Below are positions 8,277-17,752 of a stretch of DNA of 64,000 bases, piece after piece. Made by a program: the position numbers and the translations under genes. Origin of the DNA: an uncultured Bacteroidales bacterium (GTDB taxonomy: Bacteria > Bacteroidota > Bacteroidia > Bacteroidales > P3); contig ONCC01000002.1 in the NCBI GenBank assembly GCA_900316235.1, positions 29,178-93,177 of the forward strand, given 5' to 3'. A model generated the notes under the pieces. The model saw only the letters and a program-made list of their open reading frames with translations, was not told where the DNA came from and did not search any database. The stretch's first letter is position 1. Every line of letters begins with the position of its first letter.

Positions 8277-10802
8277 TTATAATGATCTTAACAATTCTTC
8301 CAGACTCACCTCGTCGTGCACCAGCACATCCCTCGGTTTCGAACCATTGCTCGGACCCACAATGCCTGCGGCCTCCAACTGGTCGATGATGCGTCCTGCT
8401 CGGTTGTATCCCAATTGCAACTTGCGCTGCAGCAGGCTCGTCGAGCCAAACTGGCTCGCCACCACCAACCGCGCCGCATCGTTGAAGAACTCATCCTTGT
8501 GCTTCGCGTCGAATTCCTTGTTGGGCTCCTCATTCTCGTCCAGATACTCAGGCAGTTCAAAGCCTTCGGGATAGCCACGCTGGTCACCGATATACTTCAC
8601 CAGCCGCTCAATCTCGGGAGTGTCGATAAGGGCGCACTGCAGACGTATCATATCCTTGCCGGCCAGCGAGATAAGCATATCGCCACGGCCTATCAGCTGC
8701 TGAGCACCGCCGGTGTCGAGGATGGTCTTGCTGTCGATGCCGCTGGTCACACGGAAGGCGACACGGGCCGGGAAGTTGGCCTTGATGGTACCCGTGATGA
8801 TATTCGTGGTGGGACGCTGGGTGGCGATAATTAGGTGGATACCCACGGCACGCGCCAACTGTGCCAGTCGCGCTATGGGCAGTTCCACCTCCTTGCCGGC
8901 GGTCATAATCAGGTCGCCGAACTCGTCAATTACAACCACAATATAGGGCAGGTAACGGTGTCCGTGCTCGGGATTCAACATCCGCTTGCAGAACTTCTCG
9001 TTATACTCCGTTATCTTCCTCACCTTAGCCTGTTTGAGGAGGTCGTAGCGGCTGTCCATCTCGATGCAGAGTGAGTTGAGTGTGCGCACCACCTTCTTGA
9101 CGTCGGTGATGACGGCCTCGTCCTCATCGGGCATCTTGGCCAGGTAGTGGTGGTCGAGGGCCGAATAGAGGCTGAACTCCACCTTCTTCGGGTCTACCAA
9201 TACGAGTTTCAACTCGCTCGGGTGTTTTGTGTACAGCAGGCTTGCCAGCACGGCGTTCAATCCCACACTCTTACCGGTTCCCGTGGCGCCTGCCATCAGC
9301 AGGTGCGGCATCTTGGCCAGGTCGGTCACGAAGCACTCGTTAGAGATGGTTTTGCCGAAAGCTATCGGCAGTTCCATCTTCTCCTGGGCTTTCTGGAAGG
9401 CCTCGCTCTCCAGCATGGTCTTCATGGCCACAATCTGGGGCTTGGCATTGGGGACCTCGATACCCACGTTGCTCTCTCCGGGAATGGGAGCTATGATGCG
9501 GATTCCCAGAGCCGCAAGGCTTAAGGCGATGTCGTCTTCGAGGTTCTTTATCTTGCTGATTCTGACACCTGGAGCGGGCTTGATTTTATACAGCGTCACC
9601 GTGGGACCGGGTTGGGCCTGAATCTCGGTAATCTCGATGCCGTAGTCCTTGAGGGTCTGCACGATGCGATCCTTGTTGGCTATCAGTTCCTCTTTCGTCA
9701 CCTTGGTGTTGGCCGTCTCCCAGTCTTCCAGTATCGAGGTCTCGGGCATCACGAAGTCGCCGAGGTCCAGATGGGGGTCGTAGGGCTCGTCCAAGCCGTA
9801 ATGGCGACGGTAGTCGTCCTCCTCCAGTTCCTCCTCTTCTTTGTCAGAGACCTCCTCCTCTTCCGAGGTTTCCGTCTCTTCCGGTGTCTCCGTCTCGTCC
9901 ATCCCTTCGATGGTAAAGGTCACATCCTCAGCATTCTCTTGGGCTTTCGCGTTCACTCGGGCGAACTCGTCGTCGATGTCGAACACCACCTCTTCGGGTT
10001 CTTCGGACACCTTCTCCGGTTCCTCGACGGGGGGATTGTGCCTTGTGAAGAGTTCCATGGCTGCCTCCTCGAAGTCAGCGCCCTCGTCCTCTTCCTGTTG
10101 CTGCTGGGCGAAGTCGATAATTCCCTCTGTCTCCTGACGATGGGAGTCCGCTTCGTTCTCCTTCTCCTCCTCGGTCCCGACAGCCTCAAACTCCTTCAAG
10201 GCTTTTTTCAAGTCCACTTTGGGCATGTGCACCTCGGGGAGTTCCATCTTGTGGACCATCACAAGGATGGCTATGGCGAGTGCCACCATCATCACCAAGG
10301 TCCACCAACCCATCAGGTTTTCAAGCGCTTCGGCCATGGTCACGCCGATACCGGCATACTGCTCGAAGCCCACGCCGCCCTCTATCCACTTGACGGCGAT
10401 ATAGCCCAAGGTGACGCTGAGCCAGGCCATCCAAAAGACGGTGGTGCCGAAGGTTTTCCACCACGGCATCACCCTTATTTTCCAGAGTCTCAAGCCATAG
10501 ATAAAGAAGAGCAGGGAGAAGCCGAGGCTTCCGATGCCAAAGAGGTTGACGGCGAAGAATTCCGCCGTACCGTATCCCATGGCCTTGAGCCAGTGGCGGG
10601 TGGGGTCGCAACCGGTGGCGTAGTAGCTCGCCAACGAGAGGAGAAGGAAAAAGGCGAAGAGCACATAGACCGTACCACGGATATGCGCGAAACGCTCGCT
10701 CTTTATAAACGCGACAAAAGCGCCCCAACGGTTTTTACCCTTTGAGGTGCTCTTGCCTTTACCTTTTGGCTTTGCAGCCTGTTTCTTTTTCGCTCCTGCC
10801 AC
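8277..10802 (-). CDS. ftsK: DNA translocase FtsK/SpoIIIE
   Basis: An 841-residue septal DNA pump. The order is a short basic N-terminus (residues 1-25), four transmembrane helices (about 35-195), a long acidic linker rich in Glu (about 200-345), then the RecA-like motor with Walker A GATGTGKS and Walker B VVVIDEFGDL, and a C-terminal winged-helix gamma domain (LLQRKLQLGYNRAGRIIDQLE). It moves chromosome ends through the closing septum and activates dimer resolution. The start is GTG at 10800-10802; no ATG lies before the first membrane helix. A 7-bp tandem array (10802-10829) abuts the start codon. Confidence 0.95.
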   Translation of the reverse strand: MAGAKKKQAAKPKGKGKSTSKGKNRWGAFVAFIKSERFAHIRGTVYVLFAFFLLLSLASYYATGCDPTRHWLKAMGYGTAEFFAVNLFGIGSLGFSLLFFIYGLRLWKIRVMPWWKTFGTTVFWMAWLSVTLGYIAVKWIEGGVGFEQYAGIGVTMAEALENLMGWWTLVMMVALAIAILVMVHKMELPEVHMPKVDLKKALKEFEAVGTEEEKENEADSHRQETEGIIDFAQQQQEEDEGADFEEAAMELFTRHNPPVEEPEKVSEEPEEVVFDIDDEFARVNAKAQENAEDVTFTIEGMDETETPEETETSEEEEVSDKEEEELEEDDYRRHYGLDEPYDPHLDLGDFVMPETSILEDWETANTKVTKEELIANKDRIVQTLKDYGIEITEIQAQPGPTVTLYKIKPAPGVRISKIKNLEDDIALSLAALGIRIIAPIPGESNVGIEVPNAKPQIVAMKTMLESEAFQKAQEKMELPIAFGKTISNECFVTDLAKMPHLLMAGATGTGKSVGLNAVLASLLYTKHPSELKLVLVDPKKVEFSLYSALDHHYLAKMPDEDEAVITDVKKVVRTLNSLCIEMDSRYDLLKQAKVRKITEYNEKFCKRMLNPEHGHRYLPYIVVVIDEFGDLIMTAGKEVELPIARLAQLARAVGIHLIIATQRPTTNIITGTIKANFPARVAFRVTSGIDSKTILDTGGAQQLIGRGDMLISLAGKDMIRLQCALIDTPEIERLVKYIGDQRGYPEGFELPEYLDENEEPNKEFDAKHKDEFFNDAARLVVASQFGSTSLLQRKLQLGYNRAGRIIDQLEAAGIVGPSNGSKPRDVLVHDEVSLEELLRSL

Positions 10803-10829
10803 CTTAATCCTTAAGCCTTAAACCTTAAA
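10802..10829. repeat. 7-bp tandem array at the ftsK start
   Basis: Four adjoining heptamers on the plus strand, CCTTAAT, CCTTAAG, CCTTAAA, CCTTAAA. They reach into the GTG start codon of ftsK. The same kind of heptamer array occurs at 28555, 41381, 51888, 54685 and 60191. Confidence 0.65.
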
Positions 10830-10834
10830 CCGAA

Positions 10835-11590
10835 TTATTCTCCTTGCAGCAGCTCAAGTTCTTCCATCAGCTGCTGGCCGAATTCTTCCATCTCCTCGTC
10901 GCTCAGGGTGTCGTATCCGTCGGGCAGGAGGAAGTCGGCTTCCTTGACCTTACCTTTGACGATTTCGGTGGCGGTATAGGTGATGGCTTTGCCTTCACCG
11001 GCGTCGATGGTGCACTCGAGGGGCATACCCTTGATGCCGCTGAAGAGGACGTTGATCTGGGGACCGATTTCCTTGGAATACCACATAACCATGGGATGGT
11101 CGACGCCTTCCTCATCGTAGACGTGGCGCACCATCTTGTAGGCTTTCTGACCGGCGATTTCCTTGGTCTCGCCGTCGACATACTCATAATAGAAGTGGCC
11201 GGGTTCGGTGTCCTTGATATCGAGGGAGTCGAAGTCCGAAGGCTTGGCCTCGTTCTTGACAAGCAATTTGCCGGCACCCTGATAGGTGAACTCGGAACCC
11301 TGGGAGCGGAGGTAGCCAAGCAACTGGCTGAGGTCCATGCAGGTAGTGGTGCGGAGGTTGTTGATGAGGACACACTCGGCACCCATGCCGTTGAGGAAGA
11401 TGGGGCTCTTGGTGAACATGTTGTCGCCGTCGACCTTGATTTCGGCCACTGCCACCTCGTCGGGGATGGTCATGGAGACGGTGCCGGTAGACTCGACTTT
11501 GTATTTAACAATACCCTTGAAGGTGTTCTGAGCCATCATGGAGCCCAGGGAGAGCAGCATCGCTGCCGCCAAAACAAATGCTTTTTTCAT
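10835..11590 (-). CDS. Secreted protein of unknown function (DUF4412-like)
   Basis: A 251-residue protein with a signal peptide (MKKAFVLAAAMLLSLGSMMAQ). The mature part looks beta rich: FKGIVKYKVES, then an edge with MTIPDEVAVAEIKVDGDNM, and further on AGQKAYKMVRHVYDEEG and PLECTIDAGEGKAITYTATEI. This resembles Bacteroidetes periplasmic proteins annotated DUF4412 or GLPGLI, which detect or carry unknown ligands; I am not certain of the family. The C-terminus is very acidic. It sits 32 bp upstream of ftsK on the same strand, with the 7-bp array between them. Confidence 0.6.
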   Translation of the reverse strand: MKKAFVLAAAMLLSLGSMMAQNTFKGIVKYKVESTGTVSMTIPDEVAVAEIKVDGDNMFTKSPIFLNGMGAECVLINNLRTTTCMDLSQLLGYLRSQGSEFTYQGAGKLLVKNEAKPSDFDSLDIKDTEPGHFYYEYVDGETKEIAGQKAYKMVRHVYDEEGVDHPMVMWYSKEIGPQINVLFSGIKGMPLECTIDAGEGKAITYTATEIVKGKVKEADFLLPDGYDTLSDEEMEEFGQQLMEELELLQGE

Positions 11591-11609
11591 TTTATTCTTT
11601 ATTTATTGA

Positions 11610-11719
11610 TTTTCACTGGGTGCGCAGACGTCTCGTCTGCTTTTTATTTTCACTGGGTGCGCAGACGTCTCGTCTGCTTTTTATTTTCACTGGGTGCACA
11701 GACGTCTCGTCTGCTTTTA
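11610..11719. repeat. Tandem triplicated hairpin unit (37 bp x 3)
   Basis: Three nearly identical units start at 11610, 11647 and 11684. Each has GCAGACGTCTCGTCTGC (7-bp arms, TCT loop) followed by a T run; the third has ACAGACG instead of GCAGACG at the left edge. A single related copy with GCAGGCG arms is at 29361-29377. Confidence 0.9.
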
Positions 11720-11831
11720 ATCCTTATTTTTTAGTATAAATTTTAAACAATAACTTGCAAACAGGAAAATTATTGTGTCACCCCACGAAAAAAAACTTGT
11801 CAGGGTCGATAGTCGCCATAAAATAGATTGG

Positions 11832-11857
11832 TAGAGACGGAGCATGCCCCGTCTGTA
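11832..11857. repeat. Degenerate TAGAGACG palindrome
   Basis: TAGAGACGG, core AGCATGC, then CCGTCTGTA. An imperfect copy of the dispersed TAGAGACG...CGTCTCTA family. Confidence 0.6.
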
Positions 11858-11900
11858 AATATGTTAACAACTGTTAAACAACAAACACCCTATCATACAT

Positions 11901-11955
11901 CTATCAACACCCACCGTGGTAGGAGTTGGTAGGGAGTTGATAAGGAGTTGGTAGG
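11901..11955. repeat. TTGGTAGG-type iterated palindromic repeat
   Basis: CTATCAACACC is followed by the centre CACCGTGGTAGG and then by repeated GGAGTTGGTAGG-like units. Related copies are at 32000-32083 and 42778-42833. Confidence 0.7.
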
Positions 11956-12075
11956 TAGATTATCGCTATCATATAGAGTTGATTACATAGAAAATATGGT
12001 TTTATGGGCTTTAGAGGGTGTCTCTGGAGGAATATCTGTTGAGATTTTAAGTTAATAAATGTTAATATGCGATTA

Positions 12076-12103
12076 GTAGGGACGGGGCATTCCCCATCTC
12101 TAC
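12076..12103. repeat. TAGAGACG-type palindrome
   Basis: A 28-bp element beginning GTAGGGACGGGGC and ending CATCTCTAC, with GGGGCATTCCCC as its core. Confidence 0.7.
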
Positions 12104-12138
12104 AGGGTTTAGGGTTAAAGGGTAAAAGGCAAAAGGTT

Positions 12139-12169
12139 TTTGGCGTTTGTATTTTTTTTTGTATTTTTG
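12139..12169 (+). promoter_or_regulatory. Promoter of the pgpH-yfhO-glycosyltransferase operon
   Basis: TTTG at 12139-12142, a 19-bp spacer and TATTTTTG at 12162-12169 match the Bacteroidetes consensus. The pgpH ATG follows at 12244, so the leader is about 65 nt and contains the palindrome at 12191. Confidence 0.7.
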
Positions 12170-12190
12170 CATTTTTAAATAAGCATAGAC

Positions 12191-12217
12191 GAGGAGACGT
12201 GGCTTGCTGCGTCTCTA
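12191..12217. repeat. TAGAGACG-type palindrome in the pgpH leader
   Basis: GAGACG at 12194-12199 pairs with CGTCTC at 12210-12215. It would form a hairpin in the 5' leader of pgpH. Confidence 0.6.
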
Positions 12218-12243
12218 CAGGCAAATGATTAAGAATCAATGTC

Positions 12244-14148
12244 ATGGGAAAGATAATATCGAGTACAGTCCGCCATCTGGGGCTGATATATAAAATCACG
12301 GCAATGCTTGTCACGTCGTGCATTATCGTGTTATTGTTCCCCCACGAGGGCCGTGGAGAGAAGTATGACTACAAGGTGGGAGCCGTGTGGCGCGGGGCCG
12401 ACCTGGTGGCGCCGTTCGACTATGCGGTGCTGAAGAGTGCCGAGGAGGCCAAGGCCGAGGAGACGCTTGAGCGCAGCAAGGCTATACTTTATTATGTAAA
12501 AAACGAAGAGGCGCCGAGTGGGAAGATGAGCCTGGAGGTCCCTGCCGACGACGAGTTGGGGGTGATAAATGAGGAGCGGAAAGTGGTGATATTGGACGGC
12601 AACGTGGGCCACGAGTACCGGATGGGCGATTTTGAATGTTTCGACGAGGCGGCTATAGCAGAGGGTGCGGTACCGGAGTATGTGCTGGATCGCAACCGTA
12701 CGTCGCTGGAGTTGGAGAGCCGCTTGAGCCAGTTGAGCTATACCAGCGAACTGGTGATGGCCGGAGAGAAGATTGTTGGGAAAGGAGAGATGGTGACCGA
12801 GGAGAAGGGACGGCGGATAGCCGCGCTTGAGGCCGAGGAGGAGCGCCGCTTCTCGGAGGGCTTCAGCCTCTGGGGCCGCCTGGGCGGACAGCTGCTGCTG
12901 GCCGTGATTGCGTTCACCGCCCTCTATATGTTCTTGAAAAACACGCGTCACCGTATCTTGGAGGATAACCGTAAGGTGCTGATGGTGCTGGTGGTCGTTC
13001 TGCTGATGTCGGCCATGGAGGCCATGATGGTGTGGGAGGCCCCGGAGTGGGTGCTGCTGGTGCCGCTATGCATCGTGCCCATCCTCATGCGTGTGTTTTT
13101 CGACATGCGCGTAGCCTTGTATATCCACCTCACCACGGTGATTATCCTGGCCAACCTGGTGCCCAACTCGTTCGAGTTCATCTTCTACCAGTTGGTCACC
13201 GGCATGATGAGCATCATCGCGGTGAGGAACCTGGAGAAGCGGAGTCAGTTTTTCGTGCTGGCATTGGTGATTTTTGCCAGCTACTCGTTCATCTACACGG
13301 CAGGTGTGCTGAGCCAGGACACGAATTTTGAGAATCTCACGGGTGAGAAGTACCTGATTTTCTTCCTGAATGCGGTACTCACGCTGTTGGCATACCCGCT
13401 GATTTATGTTTTCGAGAAGTTGTTCGGGATGACGACAGCGCTGACGCTGATGGAACTTTCGTCGACCAACAACAAGGCGCTGAGAGAACTCAGCCGTCGA
13501 GCCCCCGGCACTTTCCAGCATTCGATGCAGGTGGCAAATATCGTGGAGGACCTGGTGAGCGACCTGGGTGGCGATGTGCTGCTGGCAAAAGTGGGTGCGC
13601 TATATCACGATATAGGCAAAATCAGGAAGCCCATTTATTTCACTGAGAATCAGACGAGCGGGTTCAATCCGCACGATGAGTTGGACTATGAGGAGAGTGC
13701 ACGGATGATTACGAGTCACGTGACAGCGGGATTGGAACTTGCGAGGGAGTATGGGTTGCCCGCGGAGGTGCAGGACTTCATCCGCACACACCATGGGACG
13801 ACCTACACGGGCTATTTCTACGCCAAAGAAAAAGAGCGCCACCCCGACGGCAACTTCGACGTGACGGCGTTCCGCTACCCGGGGCCGCGCCCCTATAGCC
13901 GCGAGACCGCCGTGGTGATGATTGTCGACACCGTGGAGGCGGCCTGCCGCAGCCTGAAGGAGCACACCAAGGAGGCCACCGACGCGATGGTCGACCGCCT
14001 GATTGACGGCAAGATCAACGAGGGGCAACTGGACAACTGCCCGCTGAGCTACGGTGACATAGCGAAGATAAGGAAGATGCTGAAAACGAAGATGATGAGC
14101 ATCTACCATGTGAGAGTGGAGTACCCGAAAATGAAAACTGAAAAATAA
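12244..14148 (+). CDS. pgpH: 7TM-HD family cyclic-di-AMP phosphodiesterase
   Basis: A 634-residue membrane enzyme. After an N-terminal membrane helix comes an extracytoplasmic 7TMR-HDED domain (about 40-210), then seven transmembrane helices (about 215-395), and a cytoplasmic HD domain with HSMQVANIVEDL, ALYHDIGKIRKP and, later, RTHHGTTYTGYF. PgpH-type proteins hydrolyse c-di-AMP to pApA; the metal-binding His/Asp residues needed are present. The matching synthase cdaA lies at 55996. It is the first gene of a plus-strand run with yfhO (6 bp apart) and a glycosyltransferase. Confidence 0.9.
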   Translation: MGKIISSTVRHLGLIYKITAMLVTSCIIVLLFPHEGRGEKYDYKVGAVWRGADLVAPFDYAVLKSAEEAKAEETLERSKAILYYVKNEEAPSGKMSLEVPADDELGVINEERKVVILDGNVGHEYRMGDFECFDEAAIAEGAVPEYVLDRNRTSLELESRLSQLSYTSELVMAGEKIVGKGEMVTEEKGRRIAALEAEEERRFSEGFSLWGRLGGQLLLAVIAFTALYMFLKNTRHRILEDNRKVLMVLVVVLLMSAMEAMMVWEAPEWVLLVPLCIVPILMRVFFDMRVALYIHLTTVIILANLVPNSFEFIFYQLVTGMMSIIAVRNLEKRSQFFVLALVIFASYSFIYTAGVLSQDTNFENLTGEKYLIFFLNAVLTLLAYPLIYVFEKLFGMTTALTLMELSSTNNKALRELSRRAPGTFQHSMQVANIVEDLVSDLGGDVLLAKVGALYHDIGKIRKPIYFTENQTSGFNPHDELDYEESARMITSHVTAGLELAREYGLPAEVQDFIRTHHGTTYTGYFYAKEKERHPDGNFDVTAFRYPGPRPYSRETAVVMIVDTVEAACRSLKEHTKEATDAMVDRLIDGKINEGQLDNCPLSYGDIAKIRKMLKTKMMSIYHVRVEYPKMKTEK

Positions 14149-14154
14149 AGATAT

Positions 14155-16599
14155 ATGAAAAAGAATGTTTGGATACATTTGGGAATTGTGGCAGTGATGC
14201 TGGTTGTGGCGTGTGCCTACATGTCGCCTGCGCTGAGTGGCAAAGCAATGGTGCAAGGCGACTCCATGAAATGGGAGGCTATGGCCAAAGAGCAACTCGA
14301 CCTGCATAAAAAAACAGGCGAGCCAACAATATGGAACAGTTCGATGTTCAGCGGTATGCCAGGCTACCAGATTATGACCGGCGTGCAGACCCACTCGGTG
14401 TTTACGAGGCTTAGGAACGTGCTGAACCTGAACTTCGCAGGCTGGGGACGCGACATTGGAGTGCTCTTCCTCTACCTGATGGGCTTCTATGTCTGCCTCG
14501 TAGCTTTCGGCGCCGGTCCCTGGCTGAGCCTCCTCGGCGCCCTCGCCTTCGGCTTGGGAAGCTACAACATCATCATCATCGAGGCTGGCCACATCACAAA
14601 AGCATGGTCGCTGGCAATGATGGCTCCCGTGCTCGGAGGTATGACACTGCTCTTCAGACGCAAATGGCTCTGGGGCGGTATCCTCTTCACTCTCGCGCTG
14701 GGCATTCAAATCGCCTTCAACCACATCCAAATCACCTACTACACCATGCTGGCGGGAGTGATTCTCGGCCTTGTCTATGCGGTGTTCGCGGTGAAAGAGA
14801 AAAAGATAAAGGATTTTCTGATTGCCGTTGCCATACTGGTTGGCGGAAGCGCCCTCGCCGTCGGCGGCAATGCAGCCCTCCTTTTCTCCAACCAGGAATA
14901 CGCGAAATACACCATGCGCGGAGGCAACGACATCACCGTAACGCCTGAAGACCTCTACCACGACAGCGAACCCTCCTCCATCGGAGGCAAGAACACGGGC
15001 CTCGACATTGACTACGCCTTCAGCTGGAGCTACGGCGTCGGCGAAACCTATACTCTCCTCGTCCCCGGCTCCCTGGGTGGCGGTAGCGGCGAGAAAGTGG
15101 GTACAGAAAGCGCTTTCTACAAAACATTCCACAGCGATCAGGCCCCCCTCTACTGGGGCAACCAGCCCTTCACCAGCGGTCCTGTCTATTTCGGCGCCAT
15201 CATCATCTTCCTCTTCATCCTCGGATGCCTCGTTGTGAAAGGCCCCGAGCGCTGGTGGCTGCTGATAGCCACCATCTTGGCAATACTGATGTCGTGGGGT
15301 AACAATTTCATGGCATTCAATGAATTTTTGTTCAACCACCTGCCGATGTACAACAAGTTCCGCACGCCTAGTATGAGTCTGGTGATCGCCAACGTGACAA
15401 TGGTGATGATGGCCGTACTGACGCTAAAGGCGGTATTTGACAAGAAGAATCCGATAGATCGCAAGATGCTGAACCGCAGCCTGTATATCGCCACTGGCGT
15501 AGTCGGCGGACTCATCCTCGTAGTGTTGTTGCTGAGCGGTTCGTTCAGCTATACCGGTGCCAGCGACCAGCAAATGGCCGCACAATATGGCCCGCAGTGG
15601 GACATGATCAAGAGCGTCCTCGTCAGCGACCGTGCGGCACTGCTGCGCAGCGATTCGTGGCGGAGCCTGGCCTTTGTACTGCTGGCCGCCGTCGCCCTGT
15701 GGCTCTATGTGAACGAGAAAGTGAAGAAAGCTGGCATCATCATCGGCGCACTGACAGTGCTGGTGCTCATTGACTTATGGCATGTGGACCGTCGATACCT
15801 CGACGAGAGCAATTTCTCCGACCCCAGCCACATGGCCCTCTACCGCAACCAGACCGACGACGCCCTTGACAATTTTGCCGCACAGAACGGCGACAGGGAC
15901 TACCGTGTATTCGACCTTTCGGTGAACACTTTCAACGATTCAAGACCTTCTGCGTTCCACCACCAGATTGGCGGTTACCACGCGGCGAAATTGCGCCGTT
16001 ACCAGGATATCATCGACTTCTACCTGAGTCGCCATATCAACATGGGAGTGCTGAACATGCTCAACGCACGTTATATCGTGATGCAGAACCGACAGATACA
16101 GCGGAACCCAGAGGCGCTGGGCAACTGCTGGTTTGTCAGCGACATCAAACAGGTGCAGAATTCCAACGAGGAGATTCTGGCGCTCAACGACTTCAACCCC
16201 GCGACGACAGCAGTCATCAATACCCATGAGTTCGAATCCCTGAGCACGACATTCAGCGTTGATACCACTGCCACCATCGAGATGGAGCATCAGGTACCCT
16301 ACCAGACTGACTATGTGAAGTACCACAGTCATGCTGCCACCGACCAGCTGGCTGTCTTCAGCGAGGTGTACTACGCCCCCGACTGGCGCGCCTACATCGA
16401 CGGCGAACCCGCCGAATATATCCGCGCCAACTACATCCTCCGCGCGATGGTGATACCTGCGGGCGACCATGTATTAGAGTTCCGCTGCGAAGCTCCCGGC
16501 CTATACCGCCTCATCACCGTCAACATCATCTTCGGAATCCTGCTGGTGCTGGCTATCGCCGGTGGCATCTTCTTTGTCTACCGTAAGAAAAAGAAATGA
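14155..16599 (+). CDS. YfhO family membrane protein
   Basis: An 814-residue polytopic inner-membrane protein. Residues 1-550 contain about 12-13 transmembrane helices separated by a periplasmic loop (about 240-330), followed by a large C-terminal extracytoplasmic domain (about 560-790) and a final helix with a basic tail (YRKKKK). The fold is that of GT-C sugar transferases; Firmicute YfhO is needed to glycosylate lipoteichoic acid. In Bacteroidetes the donor and acceptor are unknown. The following glycosyltransferase overlaps its stop (ATGA), which supports a role in surface glycan or lipid glycosylation. Confidence 0.85.
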   Translation: MKKNVWIHLGIVAVMLVVACAYMSPALSGKAMVQGDSMKWEAMAKEQLDLHKKTGEPTIWNSSMFSGMPGYQIMTGVQTHSVFTRLRNVLNLNFAGWGRDIGVLFLYLMGFYVCLVAFGAGPWLSLLGALAFGLGSYNIIIIEAGHITKAWSLAMMAPVLGGMTLLFRRKWLWGGILFTLALGIQIAFNHIQITYYTMLAGVILGLVYAVFAVKEKKIKDFLIAVAILVGGSALAVGGNAALLFSNQEYAKYTMRGGNDITVTPEDLYHDSEPSSIGGKNTGLDIDYAFSWSYGVGETYTLLVPGSLGGGSGEKVGTESAFYKTFHSDQAPLYWGNQPFTSGPVYFGAIIIFLFILGCLVVKGPERWWLLIATILAILMSWGNNFMAFNEFLFNHLPMYNKFRTPSMSLVIANVTMVMMAVLTLKAVFDKKNPIDRKMLNRSLYIATGVVGGLILVVLLLSGSFSYTGASDQQMAAQYGPQWDMIKSVLVSDRAALLRSDSWRSLAFVLLAAVALWLYVNEKVKKAGIIIGALTVLVLIDLWHVDRRYLDESNFSDPSHMALYRNQTDDALDNFAAQNGDRDYRVFDLSVNTFNDSRPSAFHHQIGGYHAAKLRRYQDIIDFYLSRHINMGVLNMLNARYIVMQNRQIQRNPEALGNCWFVSDIKQVQNSNEEILALNDFNPATTAVINTHEFESLSTTFSVDTTATIEMEHQVPYQTDYVKYHSHAATDQLAVFSEVYYAPDWRAYIDGEPAEYIRANYILRAMVIPAGDHVLEFRCEAPGLYRLITVNIIFGILLVLAIAGGIFFVYRKKKK

Positions 16600-17690
16600 A
16601 GATACTCATCATCAGATACAAAAAGACCCTCGGTGTGCCCGAAGGCGGCGAACAGGGAAGTGAAAAGAATCTCATCGTGCTGCGGCAGATTGCGGGTGAG
16701 GAGAATGTGGACACCTACTTCATCCACGACGAGGCCCACCGTCGCACGATGGCGGAATACCTGCAGGGCATCCTGTACATGCCCTTGGGCTATTATTTTG
16801 GTCTGACGCCGCGCCGTGTGCGCGAAATCGTGACCATGGCACAAGCCTACGATGTGGTCTTCGTCGACCGCTCGGTATTTGGTATTGTGGCAAAACGGCT
16901 TAAAGAGAGCGGATACCGTGGACGTGTGGTCTGCTTCTTCCATAACGTCGAGGTCGTCTACTTCTCAGCCAAATATTCCAACAAGTTCAATCCCATGCGA
17001 TGGCTGGTAGTTCCCTGTGCCGACCGCAACGACCGCTGGAGCTGTCGTTATGCAGACCGGATGATTGCCCTCAGCACCCGCGACGACGAGGAACTATACC
17101 ACCGTTATGGCCGTCATGCCGATGTGCTGATTCCGGTGGCTTTTGTTGACCGCTACAGACGTGACTCCTACCCTACCGAATTCATCGGGAACCCTCCACT
17201 CTGTATGTTCCTCGGTGCCTATTTTCCTGCCAACGTGGAGGGTATCGAATGGTTTGTAAAGAATGTGCTACCGAGGGTGACTATCCGTATGCAGATTGTC
17301 GGTAAAGGCATGGAAAAACTGAAAGAAGCCGACTGGATGCGGCCGGATATTGAGGTGTTAAGCAACGTCCCTGACTTGGAGCCTTTGTTTGAGAGTGCAG
17401 ACATCATGGTATTGCCCATCTTCAAAGGCAGTGGCATGAAAGTGAAAACGTGCGAAAGCCTGATGTACGGCAAGAACATCATCGGAACTCCAGAGGCGTG
17501 GAGCGGCTATGAACTGGATTATGCGAAAGCCGGTGCCTGCTGTCTGACGACTGATGAGTTTATCACCGCCATCTACGACTTCTGTCAGAATCCCCGTCCC
17601 CGCCACAACGCTTACAGCCGCGAAGTATTCGTCAACCAATACTCCGCCGACAGAATGGTAGAGAAATTCCGAGCGGTGCTGTTCCGTTAA
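16596..17690 (+). CDS. Glycosyltransferase family 1/4-like
   Basis: A 364-residue GT-B fold protein. The N-terminal half shows VPEGGEQGSEKN and a Rossmann-like segment (VVCFFHNVEVVYFSAKY); the C-terminal half carries the donor site with LGAYFPANVEGIEWF and EPLFESADIMVLPIFKGSGMKVKTCESLMYGK, the usual position of the Glu that contacts the nucleotide sugar. It lacks an obvious membrane helix and is probably peripheral at the inner membrane. It is coupled to yfhO by a 4-bp overlap. The sugar transferred cannot be read from the sequence. Confidence 0.85.
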   Translation: MKILIIRYKKTLGVPEGGEQGSEKNLIVLRQIAGEENVDTYFIHDEAHRRTMAEYLQGILYMPLGYYFGLTPRRVREIVTMAQAYDVVFVDRSVFGIVAKRLKESGYRGRVVCFFHNVEVVYFSAKYSNKFNPMRWLVVPCADRNDRWSCRYADRMIALSTRDDEELYHRYGRHADVLIPVAFVDRYRRDSYPTEFIGNPPLCMFLGAYFPANVEGIEWFVKNVLPRVTIRMQIVGKGMEKLKEADWMRPDIEVLSNVPDLEPLFESADIMVLPIFKGSGMKVKTCESLMYGKNIIGTPEAWSGYELDYAKAGACCLTTDEFITAIYDFCQNPRPRHNAYSREVFVNQYSADRMVEKFRAVLFR

Positions 17691-17752
17691 TCTCCTTAGA
17701 CCAAAGTCTGTGTTAGCTTAGACTAACCTTAGACATAGAAATTTGGTTTAGG

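Larger units (their letters stand above)
11591..12243. other. Repeat-rich intergenic region between divergent genes
   Basis: No credible gene in about 650 bp. From left to right it holds a tandem triplication of a 37-bp hairpin unit (11610-11719), a degenerate TAGAGACG palindrome (11832), a TTGGTAGG-type repeat (11901-11955), another TAGAGACG palindrome (12076), a degenerate 7-bp array (about 12105-12136), the pgpH promoter (12139-12169) and a last palindrome (12191). Confidence 0.8.

Noticed and set aside
13600..15339. A 579-codon minus-strand frame across pgpH and yfhO
   Set aside because: It spans two well-supported genes on the other strand and its product is rich in His, Glu and Val without domains; a shadow frame.
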